From Bacteroidales bacterium (lineage in GTDB: Bacteria; Bacteroidota; Bacteroidia; Bacteroidales; UBA932): a DNA stretch of 6,338 nucleotides. The stretch is from contig JAFYZZ010000022.1 in assembly GCA_017548445.1 (NCBI GenBank), positions 1 through 6,338 of the forward strand, written 5' to 3'. This document shows positions 1 to 5,409 of this stretch, piece by piece (within the stretch, counting starts at the first letter, position 1; every line of letters starts with the position of its first letter). The notes beneath the pieces are model-generated. The model was given only the letters and a program-made list of their open reading frames with translations. It was not told the DNA's origin and made no database searches. Position numbers and translations under genes: made by a program.

Positions 1-3
1 GGA

Positions 4-378
4 TTAGCGGCCGGCGACGGCGTCGATCTCGACGCGGGCGCCGAGGGGGAGGGCGGCGACCTGGTAGCAGACGCGCGCGGGCTTGTCGGTGGGGAAGAAC
101 TCCGCGTAAACGGCGTTCATCGCGGCGAAGTCGGCGATGTCCGCGAGCAGGACGGTGGTCTTGACGATGTCGGCGTGGCTGAAGCCGGCGGCGGCGAGGA
201 TGGCGCCGAGGTTGCGGAGCGCCTGGCGCGTCTGGGCCTCGATGCCTTCGGCCATCCGGCCCGTGGCGGGATCGATCGGCAGCTGGCCGGACAGATAGAG
301 GGTGCCGTTGAGCTCCACGGCCTGGGAGTAGGGGCCGACGGCTTTGGGCGCGTCGGGGGTCGCGATGGGTCTTTTCAT
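4..378 (-). CDS. ridA: RidA family reactive intermediate/imine deaminase
   Basis: Encodes 124 residues, the usual RidA/YjgF/UK114 length. The family hydrolyses reactive enamine/imine intermediates, such as 2-aminoacrylate released by PLP-dependent serine/threonine dehydratases, to the keto acid and ammonia. It is cytosolic and usually a trimer with active sites between subunits. Visible hallmarks are GPYSQAV at residues 15-21 (Y17), LSGQLPIDP at 29-37 (G31), PARVCYQVAALP at 100-111 with the carboxylate-binding Arg R102 and C104, and VEIDAVA near the C-terminus with E117. These match the known active-site positions Y17, G31, R105, C107 and E120 of E. coli RidA after a 3-residue offset, so the enzyme looks intact. 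The ATG at 376-378 is the natural start, as the family begins with a short MKxxIxTxxAP segment. There is no signal peptide. It is divergent from the gene at 444, with 65 bp between the two starts. Confidence 0.95.
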   Translation of the reverse strand: MKRPIATPDAPKAVGPYSQAVELNGTLYLSGQLPIDPATGRMAEGIEAQTRQALRNLGAILAAAGFSHADIVKTTVLLADIADFAAMNAVYAEFFPTDKPARVCYQVAALPLGARVEIDAVAGR

Positions 379-382
379 ACGG

Positions 383-390
383 CTAATATA
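383..390 (-). promoter_or_regulatory. Candidate -7 element for ridA
   Basis: On the minus strand the sequence is TATATTAG, one mismatch from the Bacteroidota -7 consensus TAnnTTTG, and it ends only 4 nt before the ridA ATG. No TTG is found 20 nt upstream, so the assignment is weak. If it is used, transcription would start at or next to the start codon, giving a nearly leaderless mRNA. Confidence 0.35.
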
Positions 391-431
391 CGAAAAATCG
401 GCTTCTGCGTGGATATGCGCCCTTTTTTTTG

Positions 432-439
432 CATCTTTG
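432..439 (+). promoter_or_regulatory. Candidate -7 element for the secreted DUF3108-like gene
   Basis: CATCTTTG matches TAnnTTTG except for the first base and ends 4 nt before the ATG at 444. The position 20 nt upstream carries GTG rather than TTG. Initiation 5-7 nt after the element would fall on the ATG itself, which would make the mRNA leaderless. Confidence 0.45.
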
Positions 440-443
440 TAGA

Positions 444-1124
444 ATGAAACACTTCACTTTGGCCGTCATCCTGCTTCTTGCCGGGCTATTTGCCCGCGCC
501 GGGGAGCCGTATGTCTGCCTTCAACCCGGGCGCACGCTGGTGTATGAACGCCACAAGGCCAACGGCCGCCTGGAGCGGACCACGACGATGGAATACACCG
601 CGGTCCGCCAGTGCGGCGACGAGCGCCTGGTCGATTACGTCTTCACGCTTCGCGGCCCCAACGGGAGCGTGCTCTACGGCGGCGCCGCCCCGATGACGAC
701 CGTCGTCTCCGCCGACAACTCCCTCCGCCAGGACCTGGGCGCTTCGCTCAAGGCCGTCCTGCACAATATGTTCCCGGGTGCCGACCAGTCCGTCGAGACG
801 GTCCCGGCCGTGATTCCGGCCAACCTGGACCCGGGCGACCGGCTTCCGGACGCCCGCTGCGTCGTCAAGACGGGCATCATGACCCATACGATGGACATCA
901 CCGAGCGGCGCGTCCTGCGCTTCGAGCGCATACGCGTGCCCGCGGGCGTATTCTACTGTGTCGTGATCCGCGAACACAAGGTCGAGCGCGGCATCGGCCG
1001 CAACCGCGAGACGGTCTCCGACAGCTGGTATGCCGCCGGCATCGGCCCTGTCCGGCACGATACCTACCGCTCTTCGGGTGGAAATCTGAAACTGGAAACA
1101 TCGGAAATCCTGAAAAAGTATTAA
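444..1124 (+). CDS. Secreted DUF3108-like (TapB-type) protein
   Basis: Encodes 226 residues from the ATG at 444. An in-frame TTG at 429 exists, but it would put MHLCR before a proper signal peptide and lies within the promoter, so 444 is preferred. Residues 1-19 form a signal peptide (K2, hydrophobic core, ARA before G20), so the protein is exported to the periplasm or surface. The mature part is predicted to be mostly beta-strand. It opens with YVCLQPGRTLVYERHKANG and closes with RIRVPAGVFYCVVIREH, SWYAAGIGPVRHDTY and KLETSEIL. The pattern of a PG..L.Y start, a VPAG(T/V)F.C motif and a W(Y/F)..GIG.V....Y motif is characteristic of the DUF3108-like fold in Bacteroidota. Its function is unknown. 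No catalytic residues stand out. The stop codon TAA at 1122-1124 is part of the -7 element of the next gene, which starts 25 nt further on. The family call rests on motif memory and is only moderately sure. Confidence 0.8.
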   Translation: MKHFTLAVILLLAGLFARAGEPYVCLQPGRTLVYERHKANGRLERTTTMEYTAVRQCGDERLVDYVFTLRGPNGSVLYGGAAPMTTVVSADNSLRQDLGASLKAVLHNMFPGADQSVETVPAVIPANLDPGDRLPDARCVVKTGIMTHTMDITERRVLRFERIRVPAGVFYCVVIREHKVERGIGRNRETVSDSWYAAGIGPVRHDTYRSSGGNLKLETSEILKKY

Positions 1125-1129
1125 CTTTG
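1122..1129 (+). promoter_or_regulatory. -7 element for the YjbH-like gene, overlapping the upstream stop codon
   Basis: TAACTTTG is a perfect TAnnTTTG match, and its first three bases are the TAA stop of the preceding gene. The ATG at 1150 follows after 20 nt, so the leader would be about 15 nt long. No clear TTG lies 20 nt upstream. It would let the second gene be transcribed independently as well as by read-through. Confidence 0.55.
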
Positions 1130-1149
1130 TAGAATTCGAGATTCGAATA

Positions 1150-2409
1150 ATGAAGAAACTGACCTGGCTTATCGTATTGCTTCCGCTCCTGGCGCCCCTG
1201 ACGTCGGTTGCGCAGGAAGCATCCCCGGCCGACAGCCTCCTGCTGGAGGAATCCCGGACCGACCAGGCAGCCCGCCGCCTCGTCGAGGCCGGCTTTATGA
1301 ACGTCCGCTCCGTCGAGACGCCGGACTTCACCGCATTCACCGTCGAAAACGATTATTACAAGCTCCCGGCTGAGGGCTTCGCCCGCGCCGTGCAGATCCT
1401 GGAGGGTTCCGGCCTGGATGAATCCAAGCCGATCAAGCTCATCGGCACCTCCTACAAGATCCCCGAAGTCACGATCACCTACGATCCCGAGCTGGGACGC
1501 TGGAACACCACCAAGCGCCTCGACGCCGCGTGGGACGCCGTCCGCAAGCAGCCGAAGCTCAACAACAGCTTCCTGCGGACGGACATCACCGTCTATCCCG
1601 TCGTGTCGCTGATCAACCTCATCATCACGCAGGTCTATCAATCCCTCTGGGAGCTCAAGCCCGCCCTCGAGATCGAGCTCTGGCCGGGCGCCCGCTTCTC
1701 CTACCAGCTGGTGCTCCCGGTCTATACCGACTTCTTCGAGACGCAATACCACTACGTCCACCCGGGCGTGATCTCCCTGTCGCAGCGCTTCCGCGATCCC
1801 TGGCACCTGGGGATCCAGGGCAAATTCACCGTCGGCCAGTTTACGGGCAGCCGCTACGGTGCGGCGCTCGAAGCCGCCTACTGGTTCCCCAACGAGCGTT
1901 TCTGGATGGACACCCAGCTGGGCGTGGTGTCCCTGGGCAGCTTCCGCGGGTTCAACTGGCGCTACACCTGGGAGCCGGTATTCGCCTGGAATGTGGCCGG
2001 CAACTACTATTGCCCCTCCCTCCAGACCCAGTTCACCCTGCGCGCGCAGTGTTTCCTGTACGGCGACTACGGCCTCAAGTTCGAGATGGTGCGGCACTTC
2101 CGCCACGTCTCCGTCGGTTTCTATGCCGAGAAAGGCCTCCTCTTCGACCAGACGGGGCACCTGGTGGCCAAGGCTTTCCAGCCCCACACCAACGGTGGAT
2201 TCCGGATTCACGTCTCTCTACCGCCTTATAAATCGCGCCGTTACGGGCACGTACCGCGCATTACGACCTCCGGTCAGATGACCTACGACTACAACGCCAA
2301 CAACGAACAGGTTTTCTATAAAGAATTCCGTACTGAGGCTGCTGACAACCTGGTCAGCAGGAACTATTACAATCCGTATTATATTAATGGTAAAATTGAA
2401 AAAAGATGA
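1150..2409 (+). CDS. YjbH-like outer-membrane beta-barrel protein
   Basis: Encodes 419 residues with a signal peptide (residues 1-21, core LIVLLPLLAPL, SVA before Q22). Residues about 35-130 form a small alpha/beta domain beginning DQAARRLVEAGFMNVRSVE. From about 140 onward the sequence alternates hydrophobic and polar residues, is rich in aromatics, and looks like an outer-membrane barrel: ISLSQRFRDP at 208-217, KFTVGQFTGSRYGAAL at 225-240, FLYGDYGLKFEMVRHF at 302-317, VSVGFYAEKG at 320-329, and GGFRIHVSLPP at 349-359. The segments resembling G-D-(Y/W)-G-x(3-4)-(E/D)-x-x-R-x-F followed by V-x-(V/M)-G-x-(F/W)-A, then a late I-x-(V/I)-S-(L/I)-P strand, recall YjbH/GfcD proteins, which act at the outer membrane in exopolysaccharide or capsule export. 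No polysaccharide genes are in the window, so the substrate cannot be inferred. The alternative is an unrelated Bacteroidota-specific barrel. The C-terminus after residue 375 is rich in Tyr and Asn. Codon use is GGC/GCC/CTC-rich. Confidence 0.85.
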   Translation: MKKLTWLIVLLPLLAPLTSVAQEASPADSLLLEESRTDQAARRLVEAGFMNVRSVETPDFTAFTVENDYYKLPAEGFARAVQILEGSGLDESKPIKLIGTSYKIPEVTITYDPELGRWNTTKRLDAAWDAVRKQPKLNNSFLRTDITVYPVVSLINLIITQVYQSLWELKPALEIELWPGARFSYQLVLPVYTDFFETQYHYVHPGVISLSQRFRDPWHLGIQGKFTVGQFTGSRYGAALEAAYWFPNERFWMDTQLGVVSLGSFRGFNWRYTWEPVFAWNVAGNYYCPSLQTQFTLRAQCFLYGDYGLKFEMVRHFRHVSVGFYAEKGLLFDQTGHLVAKAFQPHTNGGFRIHVSLPPYKSRRYGHVPRITTSGQMTYDYNANNEQVFYKEFRTEAADNLVSRNYYNPYYINGKIEKR

Positions 2410-2449
2410 GGTAAATGCTTGATTTAAGGTGAAAAACTTCCGGGAATAT

Positions 2450-2480
2450 TTGTTTTTTCGGTTTTTGTAAGGTATCTTTG
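2450..2480 (+). promoter_or_regulatory. Strong Bacteroidota promoter for the lipoprotein/OmpA unit
   Basis: A -33 TTG (2450-2452, within TTTG 2449-2452) is followed by a 20-nt spacer and a perfect -7 TATCTTTG (2473-2480). This matches the housekeeping sigma-ABfr consensus. Transcription is expected to start near 2485-2487, leaving a leader of about 90 nt before the ATG at 2575. Confidence 0.8.
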
Positions 2481-2485
2481 TCTCT

Positions 2486-2508
2486 CGTAGAGTGGTATGC
2501 CGTAGAGT
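2486..2508 (+). repeat. Two copies of CGTAGAGT at the start of the mRNA leader
   Basis: The 8-bp word CGTAGAGT occurs at 2486-2493 and 2501-2508, spaced 15 bp apart. It begins at the expected transcription start of the lipoprotein mRNA. It may be chance or a binding or stability element. No pairing partner was seen nearby. Confidence 0.4.
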
Positions 2509-2574
2509 TTGCAACCGACTTTGCGGGTATGAAACAGGAATTAAAGTTTAATGTTTAATATTTATTTTAAAGAA

Positions 2575-3516
2575 ATGAAAAAGCTTTTTTCACTCATTGC
2601 GTTAGTCGGTGTCATCGCCGCTTGCACGCCTGAGCAGATCAAGACTGCTTTCAAACTGGCGGGTGGTAAAGTCACTGTCAATGTTGAGGTTAACGACTGC
2701 ATCAACGGTGGTGCCTACGCTGGCGCCTACACTGTCAGCTCCAATTTCGGTACCGTCTCCGGTAACACTATCACTATGGAGGCTAATGAGAGCCAGGCCA
2801 TCCCTGCCGGTGACTTCAAGATCACCGTTTCCGGTCCGAAGCTCGCCAAGGATTACGAGGCTACCTTCGCTGTTCCTCTGGTTCTCGCCGGCGGTGAGGC
2901 TACGATCAAGGCTATCGTCGTCGTCGGTGAGCCGGTCAACGGCTACACGATCGATTCCGTCAAGGGTGACAAGACCGAAGGCGAATCCGTCTATTTCCTG
3001 GCCAACAGCCACTATCCTACCATGGAGTACTCCCACGCCGGCATCGAGAACTGGTACTACAACAACTCCGAGTACCTGCTCGAGGGTGTCGCCAAGTACG
3101 AGACCCCGCTGACCACCGAGGCTACCGACATCGTCGACAAGGACCTCCTCGGCTTCGAGGGCATCGTCTCCGGCTATACTGCCGCTGCTACGACCGGTGA
3201 AGTCGTTTCTAAGGACTACGAGTTCTTCGTGTCCGCATGGGCTATGTGGAACGTCGTCCAGACCAACAAGTGGGCCAAGAGCCCCGTTACCGTGATCGCC
3301 TTCAAGGATGCCAACAACGATGGCAAGAAGAACGACGGTGAGGAAGGTTACGAACTCGGTTCCTTCAACCTGATGGAGAAAACCGTCGTCAGCGTTCAGG
3401 CCCACGAGATTGCCTATCCTGGCGCTCCGGGTCACGCCCACTATGAGCATGGCCACGGCGTGAACGCGCACGGTGCCATGGACAACGCTGGTGGTGGTAT
3501 CGCTTACAACGAGTAA
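2575..3516 (+). CDS. Surface/periplasmic lipoprotein with EF-hand-type loop and His-rich tail (DUF3869-like)
   Basis: Encodes 313 residues. The ATG at 2575 is preferred over an in-frame ATG at 2551 because it gives a clean lipoprotein signal: MKK, hydrophobic core, lipobox I-A-A-C with the lipidated Cys at C17. An A/T-rich leader precedes it. The mature N-terminal half is a beta-rich, Gly/Thr/Val-rich domain (about 30-125). The C-terminal half (about 130-313) contains GIENWYYNNSEYLLEG, a Trp-containing SAWAMWNVVQ segment, a canonical 12-residue EF-hand-type loop at D245-E256 (D1, N3, D5, G6, N9, E12), and a tail with six histidines between H277 and H299 followed by NAGGGIAYNE. The CTPEQ start after the lipobox and the H-rich/NAGGGI ending resemble Bacteroidota DUF3869 proteins, whose role is not established. 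Binding of Ca2+ by the loop and of a transition metal by the tail is inferred. Gly and Ala codons are mostly GGT and GCT/GCC, unlike the genes before it, consistent with high expression. The ompA-like gene follows after 48 bp with no terminator between. Confidence 0.9.
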   Translation: MKKLFSLIALVGVIAACTPEQIKTAFKLAGGKVTVNVEVNDCINGGAYAGAYTVSSNFGTVSGNTITMEANESQAIPAGDFKITVSGPKLAKDYEATFAVPLVLAGGEATIKAIVVVGEPVNGYTIDSVKGDKTEGESVYFLANSHYPTMEYSHAGIENWYYNNSEYLLEGVAKYETPLTTEATDIVDKDLLGFEGIVSGYTAAATTGEVVSKDYEFFVSAWAMWNVVQTNKWAKSPVTVIAFKDANNDGKKNDGEEGYELGSFNLMEKTVVSVQAHEIAYPGAPGHAHYEHGHGVNAHGAMDNAGGGIAYNE

Positions 3517-3564
3517 TCATTGTTCAGCATTCTTCCTAAGTTTAACGATCAAATTTAAAACGAT

Positions 3565-4719
3565 ATGAAACTCAAAGCTCTTGCACTGTCTATCGCTCTT
3601 GCTGCCGGTATTTTCGGCGCAAACGCTCAGACTGCTTATAAGGGAAATGATGTGTTCGTCGGCGTCGGTGGCGGTATCATCTCCGTCTACAACGGTGGCT
3701 TCAACACCCCTTCGTTCTATGGTAACATCCAGGTTGGTAAGTATATCACTCCGGTCTTCGGTGTCCGTGCTGTCATCGGCGGTCCTTTCCAGACCCTCGA
3801 CCAGAAAGCTGGCAACGCGACCAACTATGGTGCTAACAATGAGATCTACTCCGCCAAGAACAAGCTCTTCGGTGAGATCAACCTCGACGGTATGGTGAAC
3901 TTCAGCAACATCTTCGCTGAGGACCTCGCCAAGTTCGATATCTATGGTTTCGTCGGCCCGACCGTGAACTTCTCCTCCAAGGGTACGGAGTTTGCGAACA
4001 ATGCTGGCCAGAACGCTTTCCTTGTTAAGGAGGCCAACGGTCTCAAGACCCGCTTCGGTGCTACCGCCGGTATCGGTTTCGGTTACAACTTCACCAATGC
4101 GTTCGAGCTCGCTCTCGAAGGCCGCTATGGCATCACCCCGTCCGTCTTCGGCGACGCTTCCCAGTATCGCAAGGCTGAGGGCACCGGCCGCGTGACCCTC
4201 AACGCCATCTGGACCATCGGTGGCAAGCACGGCAAGTTCGCCCGCGCTGCTGCTGCCGCTGCCGCCGCCGGCTACCTCTCCAAGGAGGCTGCTGACGCCC
4301 TGGCCCGCGACTACGCCGCCAAGAACCCGAAGATCGTCGAGAAGGTCGTCGAGAAGGAGGTCATCAAGGAGGTCGAGAAGTACATCAACAAGGAGATCCC
4401 TGCTTCCACCGCTGTCTTCTTCGAGCTCAACAAGGCCGTTCTCTCCCAGAAGGACAAGGCTCGCCTGCAGCTCTATGCTGAGGAGATCAAGGATATCGAC
4501 GGTGTCATCTCCGTCGCCGGTTACGCCGACAAGAAGACTGGTAGCGTCAAGCGCAACCAGACCCTCTCCGAGCAGCGTGCCAAGGTGGTCTATGACTTCC
4601 TCATCAGCCTCGGTGTCCCTGCCAGCAAGCTCGAGACCAGCGCCAACGGTGGCGTCGATCCGATCTTCTTCAACAACGATGTGCTGAGCCGCACCGTGAT
4701 CCTCAAGCCGAAGAAATAA
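3565..4719 (+). CDS. OmpA family outer-membrane protein, barrel plus peptidoglycan-binding domain
   Basis: Encodes 384 residues. The signal peptide is residues 1-21 (ANA before Q22). Residues about 25-220 form a small outer-membrane barrel with alternating strands rich in Gly, Phe and Tyr (DVFVGVGGGIISVYNGG; RFGATAGIGFGYNFTN; FELALEGRYGITPSVFG). A run of eight alanines (A228-A235) starts a helical segment. A linker with four-residue periodicity (IVEK-VVEK-EVIKEVEK, 257-272) follows, then an OmpA-like domain from about 282. In that domain GYAD (319-322) and LSEQRA (334-339) supply D322 and R338, the Asp/Arg pair that grips diaminopimelate in OmpA-type domains; N331 is also in place. The protein should therefore anchor the outer membrane to peptidoglycan. 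GHTD is changed to GYAD and the usual NRRV ending to LSRTV. It is a likely abundant envelope protein, cotranscribed with the lipoprotein ahead of it and ended by a strong terminator 30 bp downstream. Confidence 0.95.
   Translation: MKLKALALSIALAAGIFGANAQTAYKGNDVFVGVGGGIISVYNGGFNTPSFYGNIQVGKYITPVFGVRAVIGGPFQTLDQKAGNATNYGANNEIYSAKNKLFGEINLDGMVNFSNIFAEDLAKFDIYGFVGPTVNFSSKGTEFANNAGQNAFLVKEANGLKTRFGATAGIGFGYNFTNAFELALEGRYGITPSVFGDASQYRKAEGTGRVTLNAIWTIGGKHGKFARAAAAAAAAGYLSKEAADALARDYAAKNPKIVEKVVEKEVIKEVEKYINKEIPASTAVFFELNKAVLSQKDKARLQLYAEEIKDIDGVISVAGYADKKTGSVKRNQTLSEQRAKVVYDFLISLGVPASKLETSANGGVDPIFFNNDVLSRTVILKPKK
4246..4269 (+). repeat. GCN trinucleotide tract coding for Ala8
   Basis: Eight consecutive Ala codons (GCT/GCC mix) encode A228-A235 of the OmpA-family protein, at the junction between barrel and helical linker. 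The codons alternate, which lowers but does not remove slippage potential. Confidence 0.8.
4334..4380 (+). repeat. 12-bp tandem repeat coding for the VEK linker
   Basis: TCGTCGAGAAGG occurs twice in perfect tandem (4334-4345 and 4346-4357), followed by two degenerate units to 4380. The repeat is in frame and gives a four-residue period of the (V/I)EK type in the linker between barrel and peptidoglycan-binding domain. Copy number may vary between strains without a frameshift. Confidence 0.8.
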
Positions 4720-4749
4720 TTTTCTCTTTAGATAAATATTATTCTTCCC

Positions 4750-4786
4750 GAAGACCTGCGAATATCCTCGCAGGTCTTCACTTTTT
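4750..4786 (+). terminator. Intrinsic terminator after the OmpA-family gene
   Basis: A perfect 12-bp stem (GAAGACCTGCGA at 4750-4761 with its complement at 4768-4779) with a 6-nt loop is followed by AC and five T (4782-4786). It closes the lipoprotein/OmpA transcription unit and insulates the next promoter. Confidence 0.92.
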
Positions 4787-4792
4787 ATGTAC

Positions 4793-4823
4793 TTGATGTT
4801 TTGCGATTAATTGTTTATATTTG
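4793..4823 (+). promoter_or_regulatory. Bacteroidota promoter for the zapB-like/zapA cluster
   Basis: A -33 TTG (4793-4795) is followed by a 20-nt spacer and a perfect -7 TATATTTG (4816-4823). The spacing is identical to the promoter at 2450-2480. The expected start is near 4829, giving a leader of about 20 nt before the ATG at 4850. It is the only strong promoter found upstream of the coiled-coil gene, zapA and the non-coding RNA. Confidence 0.8.
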
Positions 4824-4849
4824 CCTATGTATTTTAGGTATCATCTGCG

Positions 4850-5119
4850 ATGCTCGAAGATATCAAGTCAAATATCGCCAAGTTGGTTGCGCTGTACGAG
4901 GCCGAGAGGCAGCGGGCGGATGATTTGGCCGGACGGCTTGCAGCGAGCGAGGAGAAATGCCTGCGATACAAGGAGCAGATTACTGATTTGAACCAACAGA
5001 TAGACAATCTCGAACTGATGCGTGCGTTTCAGGCAGCCGGAGACCCTACTGAGTCGAAGGCGCGGATTGACAGACTGATCCGGGAGATTGACAGATGCAT
5101 AAAGCTGCTGGAGAGTTGA
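4850..5119 (+). CDS. Short coiled-coil protein upstream of zapA (ZapB-like by position)
   Basis: Encodes 89 residues, almost entirely helical. A long heptad-like helix runs over residues 1-62 (many Leu/Ile with Glu, Arg, Lys, Gln), is broken at GDP (64-66), and is followed by a second amphipathic helix at 68-89. There is no signal peptide, membrane segment or enzymatic motif. Two cysteines are present (C37, C83). The stop codon TGA at 5117-5119 is separated from the zapA ATG by a single base, so the two are almost certainly translationally coupled. Size, coiled-coil nature and coupling to zapA suggest a ZapB-like partner that helps ZapA crosslink FtsZ filaments at the division site. This is inference from context, as coiled coils diverge too fast to assign by eye. 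It could equally be a lineage-specific division protein. Confidence 0.85.
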   Translation: MLEDIKSNIAKLVALYEAERQRADDLAGRLAASEEKCLRYKEQITDLNQQIDNLELMRAFQAAGDPTESKARIDRLIREIDRCIKLLES

Positions 5120-5120
5120 C

Positions 5121-5408
5121 ATGGCACAGGACATTACGTTAAAAGTTGCAGGCAAGCCCTATCGCCTCAGCGCCGCCACCCCTGAGATGGAGCAGCTGAT
5201 GCGCCTTGCTGCGGCGGACGTGACTGCGATGGTGACCAAGTTCGACGCCCGGTTCCCGGACAGCAGTCCGGAGGACAAGCTGGTCTTCGTGGCGATCCAG
5301 GAAGCCGCAGGCAAGCTCTCCGCGCAGAAGAAGATGTCCCGCCTCGTCGAAGAGGTCGAGGCATTCCAGGGAGAAGTTGCTGCCTATCTGGAGGCGATGG
5401 AAAAGTGA
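5121..5408 (+). CDS. zapA: Cell division protein ZapA
   Basis: Encodes 95 residues, typical for ZapA. The N-terminal part has the ZapA globular-domain pattern: a beta strand (ITLKVAGKPYRLS, residues 5-17), then an E-x(3)-L-x-x-A-A segment (EMEQLMRLAAADV, 22-34). Next comes a helix with the (S)PEDKLVFVAIQEAAGKL pattern (49-65), and the C-terminus is a coiled-coil helix (66-95). ZapA binds FtsZ in the cytoplasm and bundles protofilaments to stabilise the Z-ring. It directly follows the coiled-coil gene (1-nt gap). A structured non-coding RNA begins 2 nt after its stop codon, recalling the zapA-ssrS order of E. coli. No promoter or terminator separates zapA from either neighbour. Confidence 0.88.
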   Translation: MAQDITLKVAGKPYRLSAATPEMEQLMRLAAADVTAMVTKFDARFPDSSPEDKLVFVAIQEAAGKLSAQKKMSRLVEEVEAFQGEVAAYLEAMEK

Positions 5409-5409
5409 T

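Noticed and set aside
1141..1148. Palindrome ATTCGAAT just before the YjbH-like gene
   Set aside because: Eight-base palindromes are expected by chance, there is no second copy, and no known operator fits it.
898..2211. Long open frame of 437 codons on the minus strand
   Set aside because: It lies antisense to the YjbH-like gene and the end of the gene before it, has no recognisable domain, and is explained by the high GC at third codon positions of the real genes.
2431..2460. Possible terminator after the YjbH-like gene (GAAAAAC ... GTTTTTTC with a short inner TTC/GAA)
   Set aside because: The outer arms are A-T only with a bulge, the inner stem is 3 bp, and the stretch overlaps the -33 element of the next promoter. 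I could not support it as a terminator.
2602..3471. Minus-strand open frame of 289 codons opposite the lipoprotein gene
   Set aside because: Its composition is a mirror of the sense codons (Val/Asp/Gly-rich), it has no promoter, and the sense frame has a lipobox and family motifs.
3517..4230. Minus-strand open frame of 237 codons opposite the OmpA-family gene
   Set aside because: It is a shadow of a clearly real OmpA-family protein, and its Glu/Asp/Val-rich composition is what reverse-complement reading of these codons gives.
4800..4803. TTTG as an alternative -33 element for the promoter at 4816-4823
   Set aside because: It is only 12 nt from the -7 element. The TTG at 4793-4795 gives the same 20-nt spacing as the other strong promoter in the window.
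5385..5392. TATCTGGA as a promoter element for the 6S-like RNA
   Set aside because: It lacks the TTTG half of the consensus, and the only nearby TTG is 5 nt away, so it does not qualify.
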